64,000 nucleotides of DNA from a virus. Shown here piece after piece: positions 24,861 through 33,043 of the stretch. Both the position numbers and the translations under genes were made by a program. Location: IMG/VR virus record IMGVR_UViG_3300043444_000523, positions 40,737 through 104,736 of that record, one strand, 5' to 3'. Each line of letters opens with the position of its first letter. Position 1 is the first letter of the stretch. Below the pieces are notes generated by a model. That model worked only from the letters and a program-made list of their open reading frames with translations, searched no databases and was not told where the DNA came from.

Positions 24861-25451
24861 CTATTCCTCCAGGGCTTTGTACAGACCAGCGATCCACTTG
24901 TTGGCACTGGTAACTGACTCAATGTGCTTGTCCCTTGATTCTTTGGCCGACGCAACATCCTTCTCAAGTCTCGCTATTTCGGCCTGCTTCCATTCTTCGG
25001 CAGGCACAACGCTTGGCACGTCCATCTTGAAACAATAGCAATCGAAATCGATGGACTCCTTTAGCTGCTTGATCATGAACTCCTTCAGACCCTTGTATTC
25101 ATCGGGGCAAGGCCACATCATAACCTTCCCAAGCATGGCAGAATACCGACCATACTCAAGACGCTTCCTTAGTATGTATTCTTGGTTTTTGGCAATGAGC
25201 GATGCAATCTCTCTCTGCTGAGCATCGAGGATGTCCTTCTCACTCATAGCCTTGGCCGCTGCAAGTTCTGACTCGTCTTCTTCCACGATCTTTTGGTAGT
25301 AATCGCTCGGTTCTCGCTCCTTCGGCGGCTGGTCAAAAGAGTCGTCCCGCTGATGCATACACGCGCCCATCCCTCTTGCGCACTGCAACGCAAACTCCCT
25401 GAGAGTCGTCACCTTGCCTTCTTGAACCTTGCAAGTGTATCCTGTCGGCAT
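24861..25451 (-). CDS. Hypothetical coiled-coil protein
   Basis: 196 residues. Central and C-terminal parts are long charged helices (AKAMSEKDILDAQQREIAS, EIARLEKDVASAKESRD) with a Trp/Cys/Pro-rich patch between. First gene after the promoter at 25489. Unknown role. Confidence 0.6.
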   Translation of the reverse strand: MPTGYTCKVQEGKVTTLREFALQCARGMGACMHQRDDSFDQPPKEREPSDYYQKIVEEDESELAAAKAMSEKDILDAQQREIASLIAKNQEYILRKRLEYGRYSAMLGKVMMWPCPDEYKGLKEFMIKQLKESIDFDCYCFKMDVPSVVPAEEWKQAEIARLEKDVASAKESRDKHIESVTSANKWIAGLYKALEE

Positions 25452-25488
25452 AGCAAGTCTCCTTGGGTGTGATGAATCGTGTTATGCC

Positions 25489-25516
25489 ATTGTACTACAT
25501 CGCCAGAACTTGGCAA
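25489..25516 (-). promoter_or_regulatory. Sigma-70-like promoter
   Basis: TTGCCA, 16 bases, TACAAT on the minus strand, 38 bases before the 25451 start. Would drive the coupled genes from 25451 down to 22395. Confidence 0.5.
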
Positions 25517-25534
25517 CAAGATTCCAGAATCCAT

Positions 25535-25557
25535 AATCGGCGCATTTCGCGCCTATT
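25535..25557. repeat. Dispersed palindrome, copy 7
   Basis: AATCGGCGCAT arm and TCGCGCCTATT; same variant as copy 12 at 57775. Intergenic, upstream of the promoter. Confidence 0.85.
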
Positions 25558-25559
25558 AG

Positions 25560-26080
25560 TTAGGAGAGCCTAATGGCCAAAAGCGGTCGTCAGATGATTG
25601 GTAGATGGACCGTGTGCTTTATTCCTGCAAGGTAGCCGAAGCACCTTGAGAGAAGCGGTCAACAGACACTCAGGATTCCACGCAAAGGCCATTCAAAAAA
25701 CAATCATGGTTTCAGAATTACTGAACTTGCAGTCCCAGGTTGTCAGCATTGGACAGGGCCTGGAAATTGGTTGATTGGTTTTGAATGTGAACCGCCGACC
25801 CCACGGAAGGTCGGGTTCCTGCTGGTGGATACGCACAGCGGCTTGTGAGCCGTTGTGCTGCAACCGATTTGCCGCTCGTTTGGTTTGATTGGCTGAATTG
25901 GCTGCACACGCCGCCGATATGGGCGGCTCGCTGGGCCGATGGACCCCGGCTTTCGGAGAACCACTCCAGACCGCTCCTGGGCTTCAGTCACCCTGGGCAG
26001 CGATGGGATTAGATTAAAGTGGCTGCTTTTTTCGGCCCAAGAATCCTTCATGTCGCCTTCTGGCAAACGAGCTTTTTCCC
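25560..26080. other. Structured non-coding stretch
   Basis: No convincing gene. Several stem-forming segments: CCGACC...GGTCGG near 25796, GCACAGCGGCTTGTGAGCCG with its closing arm near 25828-25853, and GCCGCC...GGGCGGC near 25909. AAGCGGTC occurs twice (25587 and 25653). Looks like a structured RNA, but no known RNA family matched by eye. Confidence 0.35.
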
Positions 26081-26082
26081 AC

Positions 26083-26110
26083 TAGACAGAAATGCTGAAC
26101 GTGCTACACT
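26083..26110 (+). promoter_or_regulatory. Sigma-70-like promoter
   Basis: TAGACA, 16 bases, TACACT on the plus strand, 20 bases before a strong terminator hairpin. Confidence 0.45.
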
Positions 26111-26116
26111 AACACT

Positions 26117-26175
26117 GTCAGCTTTGGTAGTGGCCACCGGGTGCTCGTAAAACAACCCGGTGGCCACGTCTTTTT
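26117..26175 (+). ncRNA. Short hairpin RNA candidate
   Basis: A promoter-like pair and a perfect terminator lie so close that the predicted transcript is about 59 bases with no reading frame. It would be almost entirely one long hairpin. Opposite in direction to the flanking genes. Confidence 0.4.
26130..26175 (+). terminator. Rho-independent terminator
   Basis: GTGGCCACCGGGT pairs perfectly with ACCCGGTGGCCAC (13 bp), loop of 12, then GTCTTTTT. Confidence 0.8.
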
Positions 26176-26205
26176 ACCACATCCGCCAAGCATGTCAACG
26201 CAAAA

Positions 26206-26406
26206 TCATCTTGGCTTTTTGGATTTGTTCTTCTTGGTTGCCAGCATCAGCGACTTGCGAGCTGCACGAAATTCCCGTTTGTCTCGGCATTGCTGCTGGT
26301 ACAGGCCTTCAGGATCGTGGACATGGCAGAACCATTTGCCGTTTCGAACTCGGTCTGCGTGGATAGGGCAATCCAGGCCCTTTGTTGTGGTCGCTGAGCA
26401 TTGCAT
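26206..26406 (-). CDS. Small Cys/His zinc-knuckle protein
   Basis: 66 residues from ATG 26406, six bases after AGGAG. CSATTTKGLDCPIHADRV then GKWFCHVHD gives a C-C-H-C-H pattern as in small phage zinc modules; the tail is very basic. Probably a nucleic-acid or protein-binding accessory. Confidence 0.65.
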   Translation of the reverse strand: MQCSATTTKGLDCPIHADRVRNGKWFCHVHDPEGLYQQQCRDKREFRAARKSLMLATKKNKSKKPR

Positions 26407-26408
26407 AA

Positions 26409-26717
26409 TCATCTCCTGTACTTCGCTGCTCGCCGTCTTGATGCTCCTCTGCCGTTTCTTCCAAGGATGCACTTGTTGAAAGTGCATCTATTCCCGTACC
26501 TGTCATCCTTCTTGATCGGCCAGCCTTCCTCAAGGAACCTTGTCAGCACCATAAACTCCCAGCCGTGTTTAGTTACAATGCTGTAGTTCGGCTTGTGAAT
26601 CGAAACCTCGCACCGCGAAACCTCAGAGTCCATTGTTGCGCGATGCTCTTTCCACTTCGTTTCGCCAGCACGGCGAACGAACCCAGGAGTTCCAGCATTG
26701 ATCTTTAGGCCACGCAT
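26409..26717 (-). CDS. Hypothetical basic protein
   Basis: 102 residues, many Arg/Lys, ending in a cluster (RGASRRRAAKYRR) that may bind nucleic acid. Upstream of the zinc-knuckle gene by two bases. Confidence 0.55.
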   Translation of the reverse strand: MRGLKINAGTPGFVRRAGETKWKEHRATMDSEVSRCEVSIHKPNYSIVTKHGWEFMVLTRFLEEGWPIKKDDRYGNRCTFNKCILGRNGRGASRRRAAKYRR

Positions 26718-27436
26718 ATTTTCAGGGTAGTGTATTCTTACACACCATTCAAGACATATCTAAAGAATATGATAAGCCTACAGGAACGGGAAGCGCGCAA
26801 GAACCCCTGGTTATTGGGGGTTCCTGCGCTTTCGCAAGCCGTACAGTATACGGTATAGCGGCGTAGCACAAGCAACTTCAATCATAGACGAGCTATGACG
26901 CCGGACCAATCCGGTTGAGGACGTGCTTGATTAACCTCATCCTCGGAGGTTTAGTGTTTAGCCACCTCCCGTTGCCTCTGCGTTGGCCAGAGGGCTTAAT
27001 TCCCTATCGAGATTCAGGCGGATGCCCGCCAAAGTCGTCGCATACTGGCCTTGTGGCCAAGCCCTGGGCAAAGACAAACCACCCAGGACGGGCAGATCGG
27101 TTCCCACGTTTCCTGTGGGACTGGCTTCGTGAACCAAGGGCGGTATAAGCCCTCACCGTCTGGTCGCTGCACTTCCTGACTACGGCAGCAAAATCGTATT
27201 CCCAATTGTCCCCGCAGGGCGGCTAGGGAGCCGAATTTTCTCATTCAGGGAGTTTTCAATCGTTTTAGGGGTTGCCACCGAGACGTGCATCTGTTAAGGT
27301 GCATTTGTCTCACAGCAGCCGCGTTGCTTGTGAACCAGTGCCCCGGAGTGTTAAGCTCGCGGGGCACAATTCATTTACACAGCATAACACACTTCCAAGC
27401 CATTGCAACACAATTCAACGGAATTCTTCCCCATCG
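26718..27436. other. Long intergenic stretch with hairpins
   Basis: About 720 bases with no supported gene. Holds GCGC-AA-GAACCCC...GGGGTTC-CT-GCGC (26795-26829), CCCAC...GTGGG near 27102-27118 and GTGCCCCG...CGGGGCAC near 27339-27367. No tRNA T-arm or known RNA motif seen. May contain regulatory RNA or leader sequence for neighbouring genes. Confidence 0.35.
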
Positions 27437-28183
27437 TCAACAAACAATCCTGCCAATGTTCCGAAACAGCCGATCATCGGCCTTGCGTTCGCGCTCTACG
27501 ACTCTGTACAGGTGATCCACAAGCGGCTTGAACTCACGCATCTTGGCCAATGACTTGGCCTCGATCTGCCGGACCCGCTCTTTGCTGATCCCAAGGTCAT
27601 TGCCGATGTCCTCAAGGGTTTCTCCACCAACGAATCGCCGGACGATGATGCTGTAATACCGCTTGTCGAGGCAGAACGACATGAGGGCCTTGGTCTCTGG
27701 CGCAAGGTCTTCTGGAACTTCCTCATACTCTGGCCGATCAACAAAATCAAGCTGGTTGGCATCCCTGAACCTGGAGGATGCTTTGATCTGATTTTCGACC
27801 ACTGACATTGGCAGTACGTGGATTCTCTTGATCCACTCGTGTTCTTTTGTTGCCCCGATTCTGGTTGTTGCTTTACCAGCGGCCTTATGGATGCAGTTCT
27901 TGATCCAGTGGAACGAATATGTTCCCTTTGAGGCTCCGTGAGACGGATCGTACCGGACAAGGGCCTCGCACATGCCCAAGACACCGGCCTGAATGAAGTC
28001 ATCGAGCCAGTTGAGGTACAGTTGGCCTTGTTCGTGGATGTTTGTCATTGCGGCCAGGATGTAGGCGCACCTTCGGGCCTCCTTGTAGACAAGTTGCATG
28101 TTGGCCATCACCCATTCCTGATCTTCTTTGTCAAGCCTTGACTTTGGCTCTTTGGATTGGACAATTCCTTCTGCCGATAACAT
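27437..28183 (-). CDS. Sigma-70 family RNA polymerase sigma factor
   Basis: 248 residues. Region 2 is LDDFIQAGVLGMCEALVRYD followed by GTYSFHWIKNCI (core binding and -10 recognition). Region 4 is LEDIGNDLGISKERVRQIE, with the -35 recognition helix SKERVRQIEAKSLAKM. Region 3 is shortened. A phage-encoded sigma would redirect host RNA polymerase, probably to middle or late genes. Closest in style to small primary-like sigmas, not to ECF factors. Confidence 0.85.
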   Translation of the reverse strand: MLSAEGIVQSKEPKSRLDKEDQEWVMANMQLVYKEARRCAYILAAMTNIHEQGQLYLNWLDDFIQAGVLGMCEALVRYDPSHGASKGTYSFHWIKNCIHKAAGKATTRIGATKEHEWIKRIHVLPMSVVENQIKASSRFRDANQLDFVDRPEYEEVPEDLAPETKALMSFCLDKRYYSIIVRRFVGGETLEDIGNDLGISKERVRQIEAKSLAKMREFKPLVDHLYRVVERERKADDRLFRNIGRIVC

Positions 28184-28270
28184 GGTGATCTCCTAGTCGT
28201 GCTCTGTGAAGTCGGCCAAGGGCGGGCGGATTTGTGACCGCGCCGCCCATTTTCTTTTCCGCCGCCGAGT

Positions 28271-28426
28271 CTAACCTTTCTCTTGTGGCATTTCAAGCAA
28301 TTTCTGATGGCTAATCAGGTCTTTGGTGATCATCAATGCCAACCTGACGATTTTGTTCACTTTGAACCGCACAACGCCATCGATATTAACTATCAATGGC
28401 TGCATCGGGTGTTTTGCTGTGCTCAT
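28271..28426 (-). CDS. Small hypothetical protein
   Basis: 51 residues whose ATG overlaps the upstream TGA (ATGA). Start MSTAKHPMQPLIVNIDGVV, then a helix. Support is the coupled overlap and plausible composition. Confidence 0.5.
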   Translation of the reverse strand: MSTAKHPMQPLIVNIDGVVRFKVNKIVRLALMITKDLISHQKLLEMPQEKG

Positions 28427-28749
28427 GGCTTCAGGTGCTCCCTTACATCATACGGCAGCGGAACGTACTCGACTTTGAGTATCCAAACTTCATACGGCTT
28501 GCCAGCAGGTTGCACCGTCCCCGTTGGGCCTTTCTCAAGACTGACGAACTTGGCAAACATCCACGGGCAGTCATGATGGGATCGCGGGATTCTCAGTCCG
28601 CCGACACCGAAAAACTCAGGCGGGACTGGCGTAGGCGACAAAAACGTGTCGGGCTTCACATCACCTAGTATGCTCCGCACATGATTCCACGGCATCACAC
28701 CGTCGTAAGACAGCATAGATATGCTGTCTTTTAAGACTGACCCTCTCAC
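28423..28749 (-). CDS. Hypothetical protein
   Basis: 108 residues, Pro-rich middle (LSPTPVPPEFFGVGGLRIP), C-terminal strand-turn-strand. Overlaps both neighbours by four bases. Confidence 0.6.
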   Translation of the reverse strand: MRGSVLKDSISMLSYDGVMPWNHVRSILGDVKPDTFLSPTPVPPEFFGVGGLRIPRSHHDCPWMFAKFVSLEKGPTGTVQPAGKPYEVWILKVEYVPLPYDVREHLKP

Positions 28750-29132
28750 GGCTTCGCCTCCATAGGAAACATTTCATCCAATTCCTTTTGGAACTCCTCA
28801 TCGGACTGCTCAGGAAACGTCCGATGAGCCGGGTTGAGTATCTGGTTCTCGATTGCCGTCTTCTCGGCCTCGGTCTTGTTTCCAATGCCAATCAGCATGT
28901 CAACCGCGTACATGGCCGAACACGCCATTGAGAGAATGTCACCGAACTGCGGATTCGTCTGATCGAACTTGGCATGGAAGTCGTCGCCTTCTCGACCGGC
29001 GCAGAACTCGACAGACTCAATCGTTTCACGGCTCGCATAGCAGCTGGTCTTTGGCCGCTTCCAATTCAGCCTAACCCACAACGACCGGCGGCCGTCAGTG
29101 AGGCCAATCTGTGTCCACGAATCGTCAGGCAT
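28746..29132 (-). CDS. Hypothetical conserved phage protein
   Basis: 128 residues. A beta N-terminus (IGLTDGRRSLWVRLNWKR), then an acidic helical C-terminus (SDEEFQKELDEMFP). Unknown role. Confidence 0.6.
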   Translation of the reverse strand: MPDDSWTQIGLTDGRRSLWVRLNWKRPKTSCYASRETIESVEFCAGREGDDFHAKFDQTNPQFGDILSMACSAMYAVDMLIGIGNKTEAEKTAIENQILNPAHRTFPEQSDEEFQKELDEMFPMEAKP

Positions 29133-29139
29133 GGGCCAC

Positions 29140-29601
29140 CTAGTCGATGAGGAACAGCTTCACGTTGACCGTGGAGCCAGAGTAGTTGCCTATGGCTATA
29201 CTATCGACTGCCTCCATCGTTGGTTCACTTCCGCCCGTAATTAGGGTTGTGTTCGCTGCCGGAAGTATCGAGCCATACCCACAGAGCCAGAATGGGAAGT
29301 ACGGCCTGATCTTGTGCGTCACGTTCCCGGTCTGCCCGATCAACTGAAGGTAGATGATCTGGTCGGCCCAGCAGTACAGGTAGTCGAAGTCCACCGGGTA
29401 GTTGGAATCCTCGTCCCACAGAGTCCGCACCGTGGCCGTTGGCACTTGGCCAACGAACGGGTAGACGAGTCCGGTGACGGTCGGGCTCTCAGAGAACGAG
29501 TACAGTTCATCAGGCGAACTGTCGGATTCGCCCTGGTTGGCGGCGAAGGTTGTGCCGTTGATCTCGATCTCGAATCGAGAGACGATGCCTAAGTTTGCCA
29601 T
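29140..29601 (-). CDS. Probable virion protein, beta-rich
   Basis: 153 residues, rich in Thr, Ser, Gly and aromatic residues with little charge. FEIEINGTTFAANQG and the final strand VNVKLFLID suggest a tail-tube, head-completion or decoration fold. Sits near the small terminase gene. Confidence 0.55.
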   Translation of the reverse strand: MANLGIVSRFEIEINGTTFAANQGESDSSPDELYSFSESPTVTGLVYPFVGQVPTATVRTLWDEDSNYPVDFDYLYCWADQIIYLQLIGQTGNVTHKIRPYFPFWLCGYGSILPAANTTLITGGSEPTMEAVDSIAIGNYSGSTVNVKLFLID

Positions 29602-29783
29602 GAGACTTTGCCTTTCTGATCAAGCCTGTGAAACAATGCAAGACACGCCAACCCGACCACTTCAGGAGCACCATGCTTCTTGTAGTTGGCCACAGTGTTC
29701 CTATGCAGGCCAAGCAATGAAGCTGCCTCACCGTCGCCTATGCCCATCGAGAGCATCCACTTTACAAAGTCTTCGGCACTCAT
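29589..29783 (-). CDS. Small HTH protein, probably autoregulated
   Basis: 64 residues from ATG 29783 (an upstream ATG at 29819 is also possible). MGIGDGEAASLLGLHRNTVANYKKHG is a clear helix-turn-helix with recognition helix HRNTVANYKK. Two palindromes (29785-29801, 29820-29832) lie at its start. Overlaps the next gene. Confidence 0.65.
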   Translation of the reverse strand: MSAEDFVKWMLSMGIGDGEAASLLGLHRNTVANYKKHGAPEVVGLACLALFHRLDQKGKVSWQT

Positions 29784-29784
29784 T

Positions 29785-29801
29785 TGCACAATTTTAGTGC
29801 A
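29785..29801. promoter_or_regulatory. Operator-like palindrome 1
   Basis: TGCAC and GTGCA arms around AATTTTA, directly at the start of the HTH gene. Confidence 0.5.
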
Positions 29802-29819
29802 TTTTGCGGCGGTGGACAT

Positions 29820-29832
29820 CACAAATTTTGTG
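29820..29832. promoter_or_regulatory. Operator-like palindrome 2
   Basis: CACAAA and TTTGTG around one T. It shares the CACAA/TTGTG core with site 1, one turn and a half away; a likely repressor-site pair. Confidence 0.5.
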
Positions 29833-29839
29833 CATTCGG

Positions 29840-30115
29840 CTAGTTGCGGTCGTCATGGTCTGTTTCGCCTCTGAAGTGCTCTCCAAGTCCGGCAGACGAC
29901 GCTTGGCCATGAACGGCATGGATTTCCTCGAATTTCTGGTAAAAACTCCCTGGTTGCCCAGGCAGGTTGCTGCCGGTGCAGGCATAATCGTGGTCGCTCG
30001 CATGTGGGCAACGCTTGTTGCCGCACGTCGGACACCTTGGCATTTGCCGCTCAAGCAGGTTCGGCGTTCTCTCATGAACACACCGGACACACATGCAATC
30101 AAGAAGGTCAGACAT
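29840..30115 (-). CDS. Zinc-binding hypothetical protein
   Basis: 91 residues. CMCVRCVHE, then CPTCGNKRCPHASDHDYACTG, gives many Cys/His ligands for one or two zinc ions. Overlaps the start-proximal end of the small-terminase gene by eight bases. Confidence 0.6.
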   Translation of the reverse strand: MSDLLDCMCVRCVHERTPNLLERQMPRCPTCGNKRCPHASDHDYACTGSNLPGQPGSFYQKFEEIHAVHGQASSAGLGEHFRGETDHDDRN

Positions 30116-30794
30116 GGCCATTGCTCCCGTTCGTAGATAGCCCGTGTGCAACACCATTTAGCGTAGGACGCACGATCTCGGCTTCAGGTAGCGGAATAGC
30201 GACTCTGGACTTAATATCGGCCAGTAGGGCCAATAGACCGGCTTTGTGGGTGTCTACTTCGGCGAGTGACAAGCCGCCAGAGGTCAGGTCGATTTTCTGG
30301 GCCGGACGTTGGTTGTCTGGCATGATGGCATACTTGTCCTCGATGGCCGACAGATGGGGGTGCGGATCACGGAGTTTGTAAGTGACTTCGCCGTCTTTGG
30401 TTATGGTGATACCGGCGATCATACGCCGGGCTTCTCGTGGTATCTCGTGTATGGGTTTGGACTTGCCGTTTTCGTCGAATAGATCGGCTGGGTCTTGGTA
30501 CGCTATTTGTTGCCGGATTTTCCTTGTGCGCTTGTATTCTATGGCCATTTGGGCGGCTTCGTGGTCCTTGACGTGCTGCTGGACTTCTTTGAGGTACGCG
30601 GCCACATCTGGACGTTTGAGTAGTGAGTAGGCTCGCTGTTGCGCTTGCTTGTCGGTTTGGGCGGTGAAGCCAGCTTGCTTGTAGGCGCGGGCTCTGTTGC
30701 CGGTGGCGATGTAGATGTGGACGAAGTTGGCGTATCGCCCCCTGAGAGTGTTGAACTTCTTGGGCTTGATCGGGTTTGGTTCTCGTTCAGACAT
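30108..30794 (-). CDS. terS: Terminase small subunit
   Basis: 228 residues. The N-terminal half, YIATGNRARAYKQAGF followed by AQQRAYSLLKRPDVAAYL, is the DNA-binding helix-turn-helix of Terminase_2 small subunits; a helical oligomerisation region and a flexible Asn/Gly tail follow. It recognises the packaging site and loads the large subunit. Unusually, it is 8 kb from terL and on the opposite strand. Confidence 0.75.
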   Translation of the reverse strand: MSEREPNPIKPKKFNTLRGRYANFVHIYIATGNRARAYKQAGFTAQTDKQAQQRAYSLLKRPDVAAYLKEVQQHVKDHEAAQMAIEYKRTRKIRQQIAYQDPADLFDENGKSKPIHEIPREARRMIAGITITKDGEVTYKLRDPHPHLSAIEDKYAIMPDNQRPAQKIDLTSGGLSLAEVDTHKAGLLALLADIKSRVAIPLPEAEIVRPTLNGVAHGLSTNGSNGHV

Positions 30795-30803
30795 GGTGAT
30801 GAC

Positions 30804-32309
30804 CTACTGTTTGGCCTCTTGGGTGTTCACTTGAACATGCGGCTTGGCCTGCTCGATGATTTGGCAGACATCGGCTTCATAGAATTGGGCAGACATCTCG
30901 ACACTGGCCGTGACAACGCTCGGCTTGGCCATGTCACAGATGATGGAGAGCTTGGTTACGCCTTTGGGGTTGATGCCGAGTGTTTTACAGAGCATTTGTC
31001 CGAATACGGATGATACGTTGAATTTCGCCTTGGGCTCATTTTTTGCTGGAGTCGCAAACGGGTCTTTGATCATGATAGGACTGCCGCAGCCATCCTCAAA
31101 AGAAATAAAAGAGTGCTCGCTTTTTAAAACAACGACTTTCACCCCGTAAACAAAGTCTGTTAGGCCATACTTGGCGTTTGTACTTTCAAAGAACTTCTCT
31201 CCCCAGTAGTTCCTTACATAGTCTCTGATCTCGTGCGTCCTTGACAGATCGAGCGCTGTCATCTCGCCGCCTATTATCATCAATATGCCTTCACTTGTTG
31301 GCCTTCTGAAATGCCTTGCAACATATCCAAGAGAGTTGTTTATTGCCATGAATCCAGGCGATCTAGGGTCAGCGCTGGCATGTGGCCAACCACTTACCAT
31401 CCTTAGAAAATCTCCGTGTAAAATTTCAGTTGACTCTTCTTTCTGACTGAGCGAGCGGAATGGGTCTTTGATTACGGCATTTTTGACATCGCCGTTAGTC
31501 ATTTTGGCACAAATCAAAATGCCGTCCACCTTCCCTTTATCTTTTTTGATAATTATCTCTAATCCGTACAAGAAGTGCGGTAGCCCCCATGCGGAGTTTG
31601 GCCAGACGTATTTGGCACCGTTGACCCGTGGCTGGTCTCCGACATACGTGGTGCGAATGTGTTCTCTCACTTCGTCTGTTTTTGAAAGAAGGCCAGCAGT
31701 TCTCTGGTCAATCTTCATAGAGACCTGCACAGGCGTCTCGCCGTTTGTAATAGAGGCGATGGCAATGTGAAGCGTTCTTTTGATTTCCAAGTAGTGCGGC
31801 GAATTAGGATCAGCATTTGCCTGCGTCCAGTCAAATGATAGTTCTGGAGTTTCATCGAATGCTTTTACTTGTCCAAGCATCCTCAAGATTTCCTTGCGAA
31901 TAATATCGGCGCTCAGCCCCTCTGCTTGCAGAGCCTCAGAAGCAAGACCTTCTGGCTCACGGATAAGGCCAAGCAATAAGTGCTCAGTCCCCACATAGTT
32001 GTGATTGAGGCTTCTGGCTTCCTCAATCGAGCATTCGATCACTTTTTTCACAAGAGGAGTATGCGAAAGTCTCCCCATCATCGCCGTCTCCAACTTTGGG
32101 CCGGTTTGGGCAATTGCTTCCACTCTCGTTTCGATCTTTCGGAGATCGATGTCGAGGTTTTTCAAGACATTGGCAGCTACTCCTGATCCTTCCTTGACCA
32201 GCCCCAGCAAAATGTGCTCGGTGCCGATGTACTCGTGGCTTAGACGTTGGGCCTCTTGGTTGGCCAGCTGCATCACCTTGCGAACCCTGTCGGTAAATCG
32301 TTCATACAT
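30804..32309 (-). CDS. ClpC N-domain protein without ATPase
   Basis: 501 residues. Residues 1 to about 145 are two Clp_N repeats (YIGTEHILLGLVKEGSGVAA and YVGTEHLLLGLIREPEGLAS), the adaptor- and substrate-docking domain of ClpC/ClpA. The rest holds two related copies of a roughly 150-residue beta domain (each with a ...DPNSPHYLEIKR or DPRSPGFMAINN entry and an ...IKDPF exit). No Walker motifs. Could compete for host Clp adaptors or attach a sensor domain to the Clp machine. The first gene upstream of terS. Confidence 0.75.
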   Translation of the reverse strand: MYERFTDRVRKVMQLANQEAQRLSHEYIGTEHILLGLVKEGSGVAANVLKNLDIDLRKIETRVEAIAQTGPKLETAMMGRLSHTPLVKKVIECSIEEARSLNHNYVGTEHLLLGLIREPEGLASEALQAEGLSADIIRKEILRMLGQVKAFDETPELSFDWTQANADPNSPHYLEIKRTLHIAIASITNGETPVQVSMKIDQRTAGLLSKTDEVREHIRTTYVGDQPRVNGAKYVWPNSAWGLPHFLYGLEIIIKKDKGKVDGILICAKMTNGDVKNAVIKDPFRSLSQKEESTEILHGDFLRMVSGWPHASADPRSPGFMAINNSLGYVARHFRRPTSEGILMIIGGEMTALDLSRTHEIRDYVRNYWGEKFFESTNAKYGLTDFVYGVKVVVLKSEHSFISFEDGCGSPIMIKDPFATPAKNEPKAKFNVSSVFGQMLCKTLGINPKGVTKLSIICDMAKPSVVTASVEMSAQFYEADVCQIIEQAKPHVQVNTQEAKQ

Positions 32310-32344
32310 GATTTCCTAGTCCTTTCGTTGCAAAGAGGTCTATC

Positions 32345-32572
32345 TCATGGCTTGTCCGCTTCTTGCTTGTTGTCATCATTCTTGATGCCAAGCCGACGTT
32401 CGGCCCAGCGCAACAATGCGTATACCACGCCTGCCACTGGAACGCCCAGAGACTTTACCACTTCGTCCTGGTCGATCTTGCTGGCGAGAATCCAGAGCGG
32501 CGCAACACATATGACGCCGACAACGCCTATCTGAACCGTGGGCCAGAAGTGTTTATGTTGGTAGAATTTAAT
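32345..32572 (-). CDS. Holin-like membrane protein, probable AUU start
   Basis: 75 codons from ATT 32572, nine bases after GAGG; no ATG, GTG or TTG exists in frame between the upstream stop and the hydrophobic part. One strong membrane helix (VQIGVVGVICVAPLWILAS), a second weaker segment (GVPVAGVVYALLRW) and a charged tail (KNDDNKQEADKP) suit a class II holin. No endolysin is adjacent. Confidence 0.5.
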   Translation of the reverse strand: MKFYQHKHFWPTVQIGVVGVICVAPLWILASKIDQDEVVKSLGVPVAGVVYALLRWAERRLGIKNDDNKQEADKP

Positions 32573-32583
32573 AGTGGCTTACC

Positions 32584-32814
32584 TCAGTGTTGATAGCCGA
32601 TGCGTTTCATCGAGCCTGCTTCCGTTTCCAGAAGTCTTACTGGCTCTCCGCGCCCGCGCCTAAAAGCACGGCCACGAACTATCATAGCCGCAGCAACATC
32701 CCGGTTACAGGATAATCCGCACCATTTGCACGAGTTCCGATCACCTAGTTCGGTGTGGCGGTCCAGATTGCGACTATTCCGCCATGCCAACGCAAGGTAA
32801 AGGAGGCGGTCCAT
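32584..32814 (-). pseudogene. TnpB C-terminal remnant
   Basis: The frame reads LGDRNSCKWCGLSCNRDVAA followed by MIVRGRAFRRGR, the end of the TnpB zinc ribbon and RuvC-III region (NRDVAA-type), with nothing of the upstream two thirds of the gene. A dead transposon remnant next to the holin-like gene. Confidence 0.65.
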
Positions 32815-32906
32815 GTTGGACCTGAGAAGAGCCGCTTATTGACAACGGCTGTCTCTGTTTTCGCCCGGCCAGTGTTAGCGCACCGACCGGGCTATTGAAG
32901 CGGCAA

Positions 32907-32978
32907 GCCCACGTAGCCTAATGGAAAGGCACCCTGTTCGTACCGGGAGCTATGTGGGTTCAAATCCTGCCGTGGGCA
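32907..32978 (+). tRNA. tRNA-Thr (CGU)
   Basis: 72 bases, full cloverleaf. Acceptor GCCCACG/CGTGGGC; D-arm GCCT-AATGGAA-AGGC; anticodon arm CCCTG-TTCGTAC-CGGGA (one mismatch at the base) with anticodon CGT; T-arm GTGGG-TTCAAAT-CCTGC; A73. CCA is not encoded. It reads ACG threonine codons. On the plus strand among minus-strand genes. Confidence 0.8.
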
Positions 32979-33043
32979 GTTTTCAAACCGTGCGCAGACC
33001 GTGCGCGCTTCACTACATAGCATAAGGACGCGAAGCGGTGCAT

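Noticed and set aside
25743-26066. 107-codon minus-strand frame in the structured region
   Set aside because: Composition follows hairpin arms, no ribosome site, no domain; treated as non-coding RNA region.
25560-26080. RNase P RNA, tmRNA or 6S RNA
   Set aside because: Signature sequences of these RNAs were looked for on both strands and not found.
27014-27244. 76-codon minus-strand frame
   Set aside because: No ribosome site and no protein-like pattern; lies in the hairpin-rich gene-free region.
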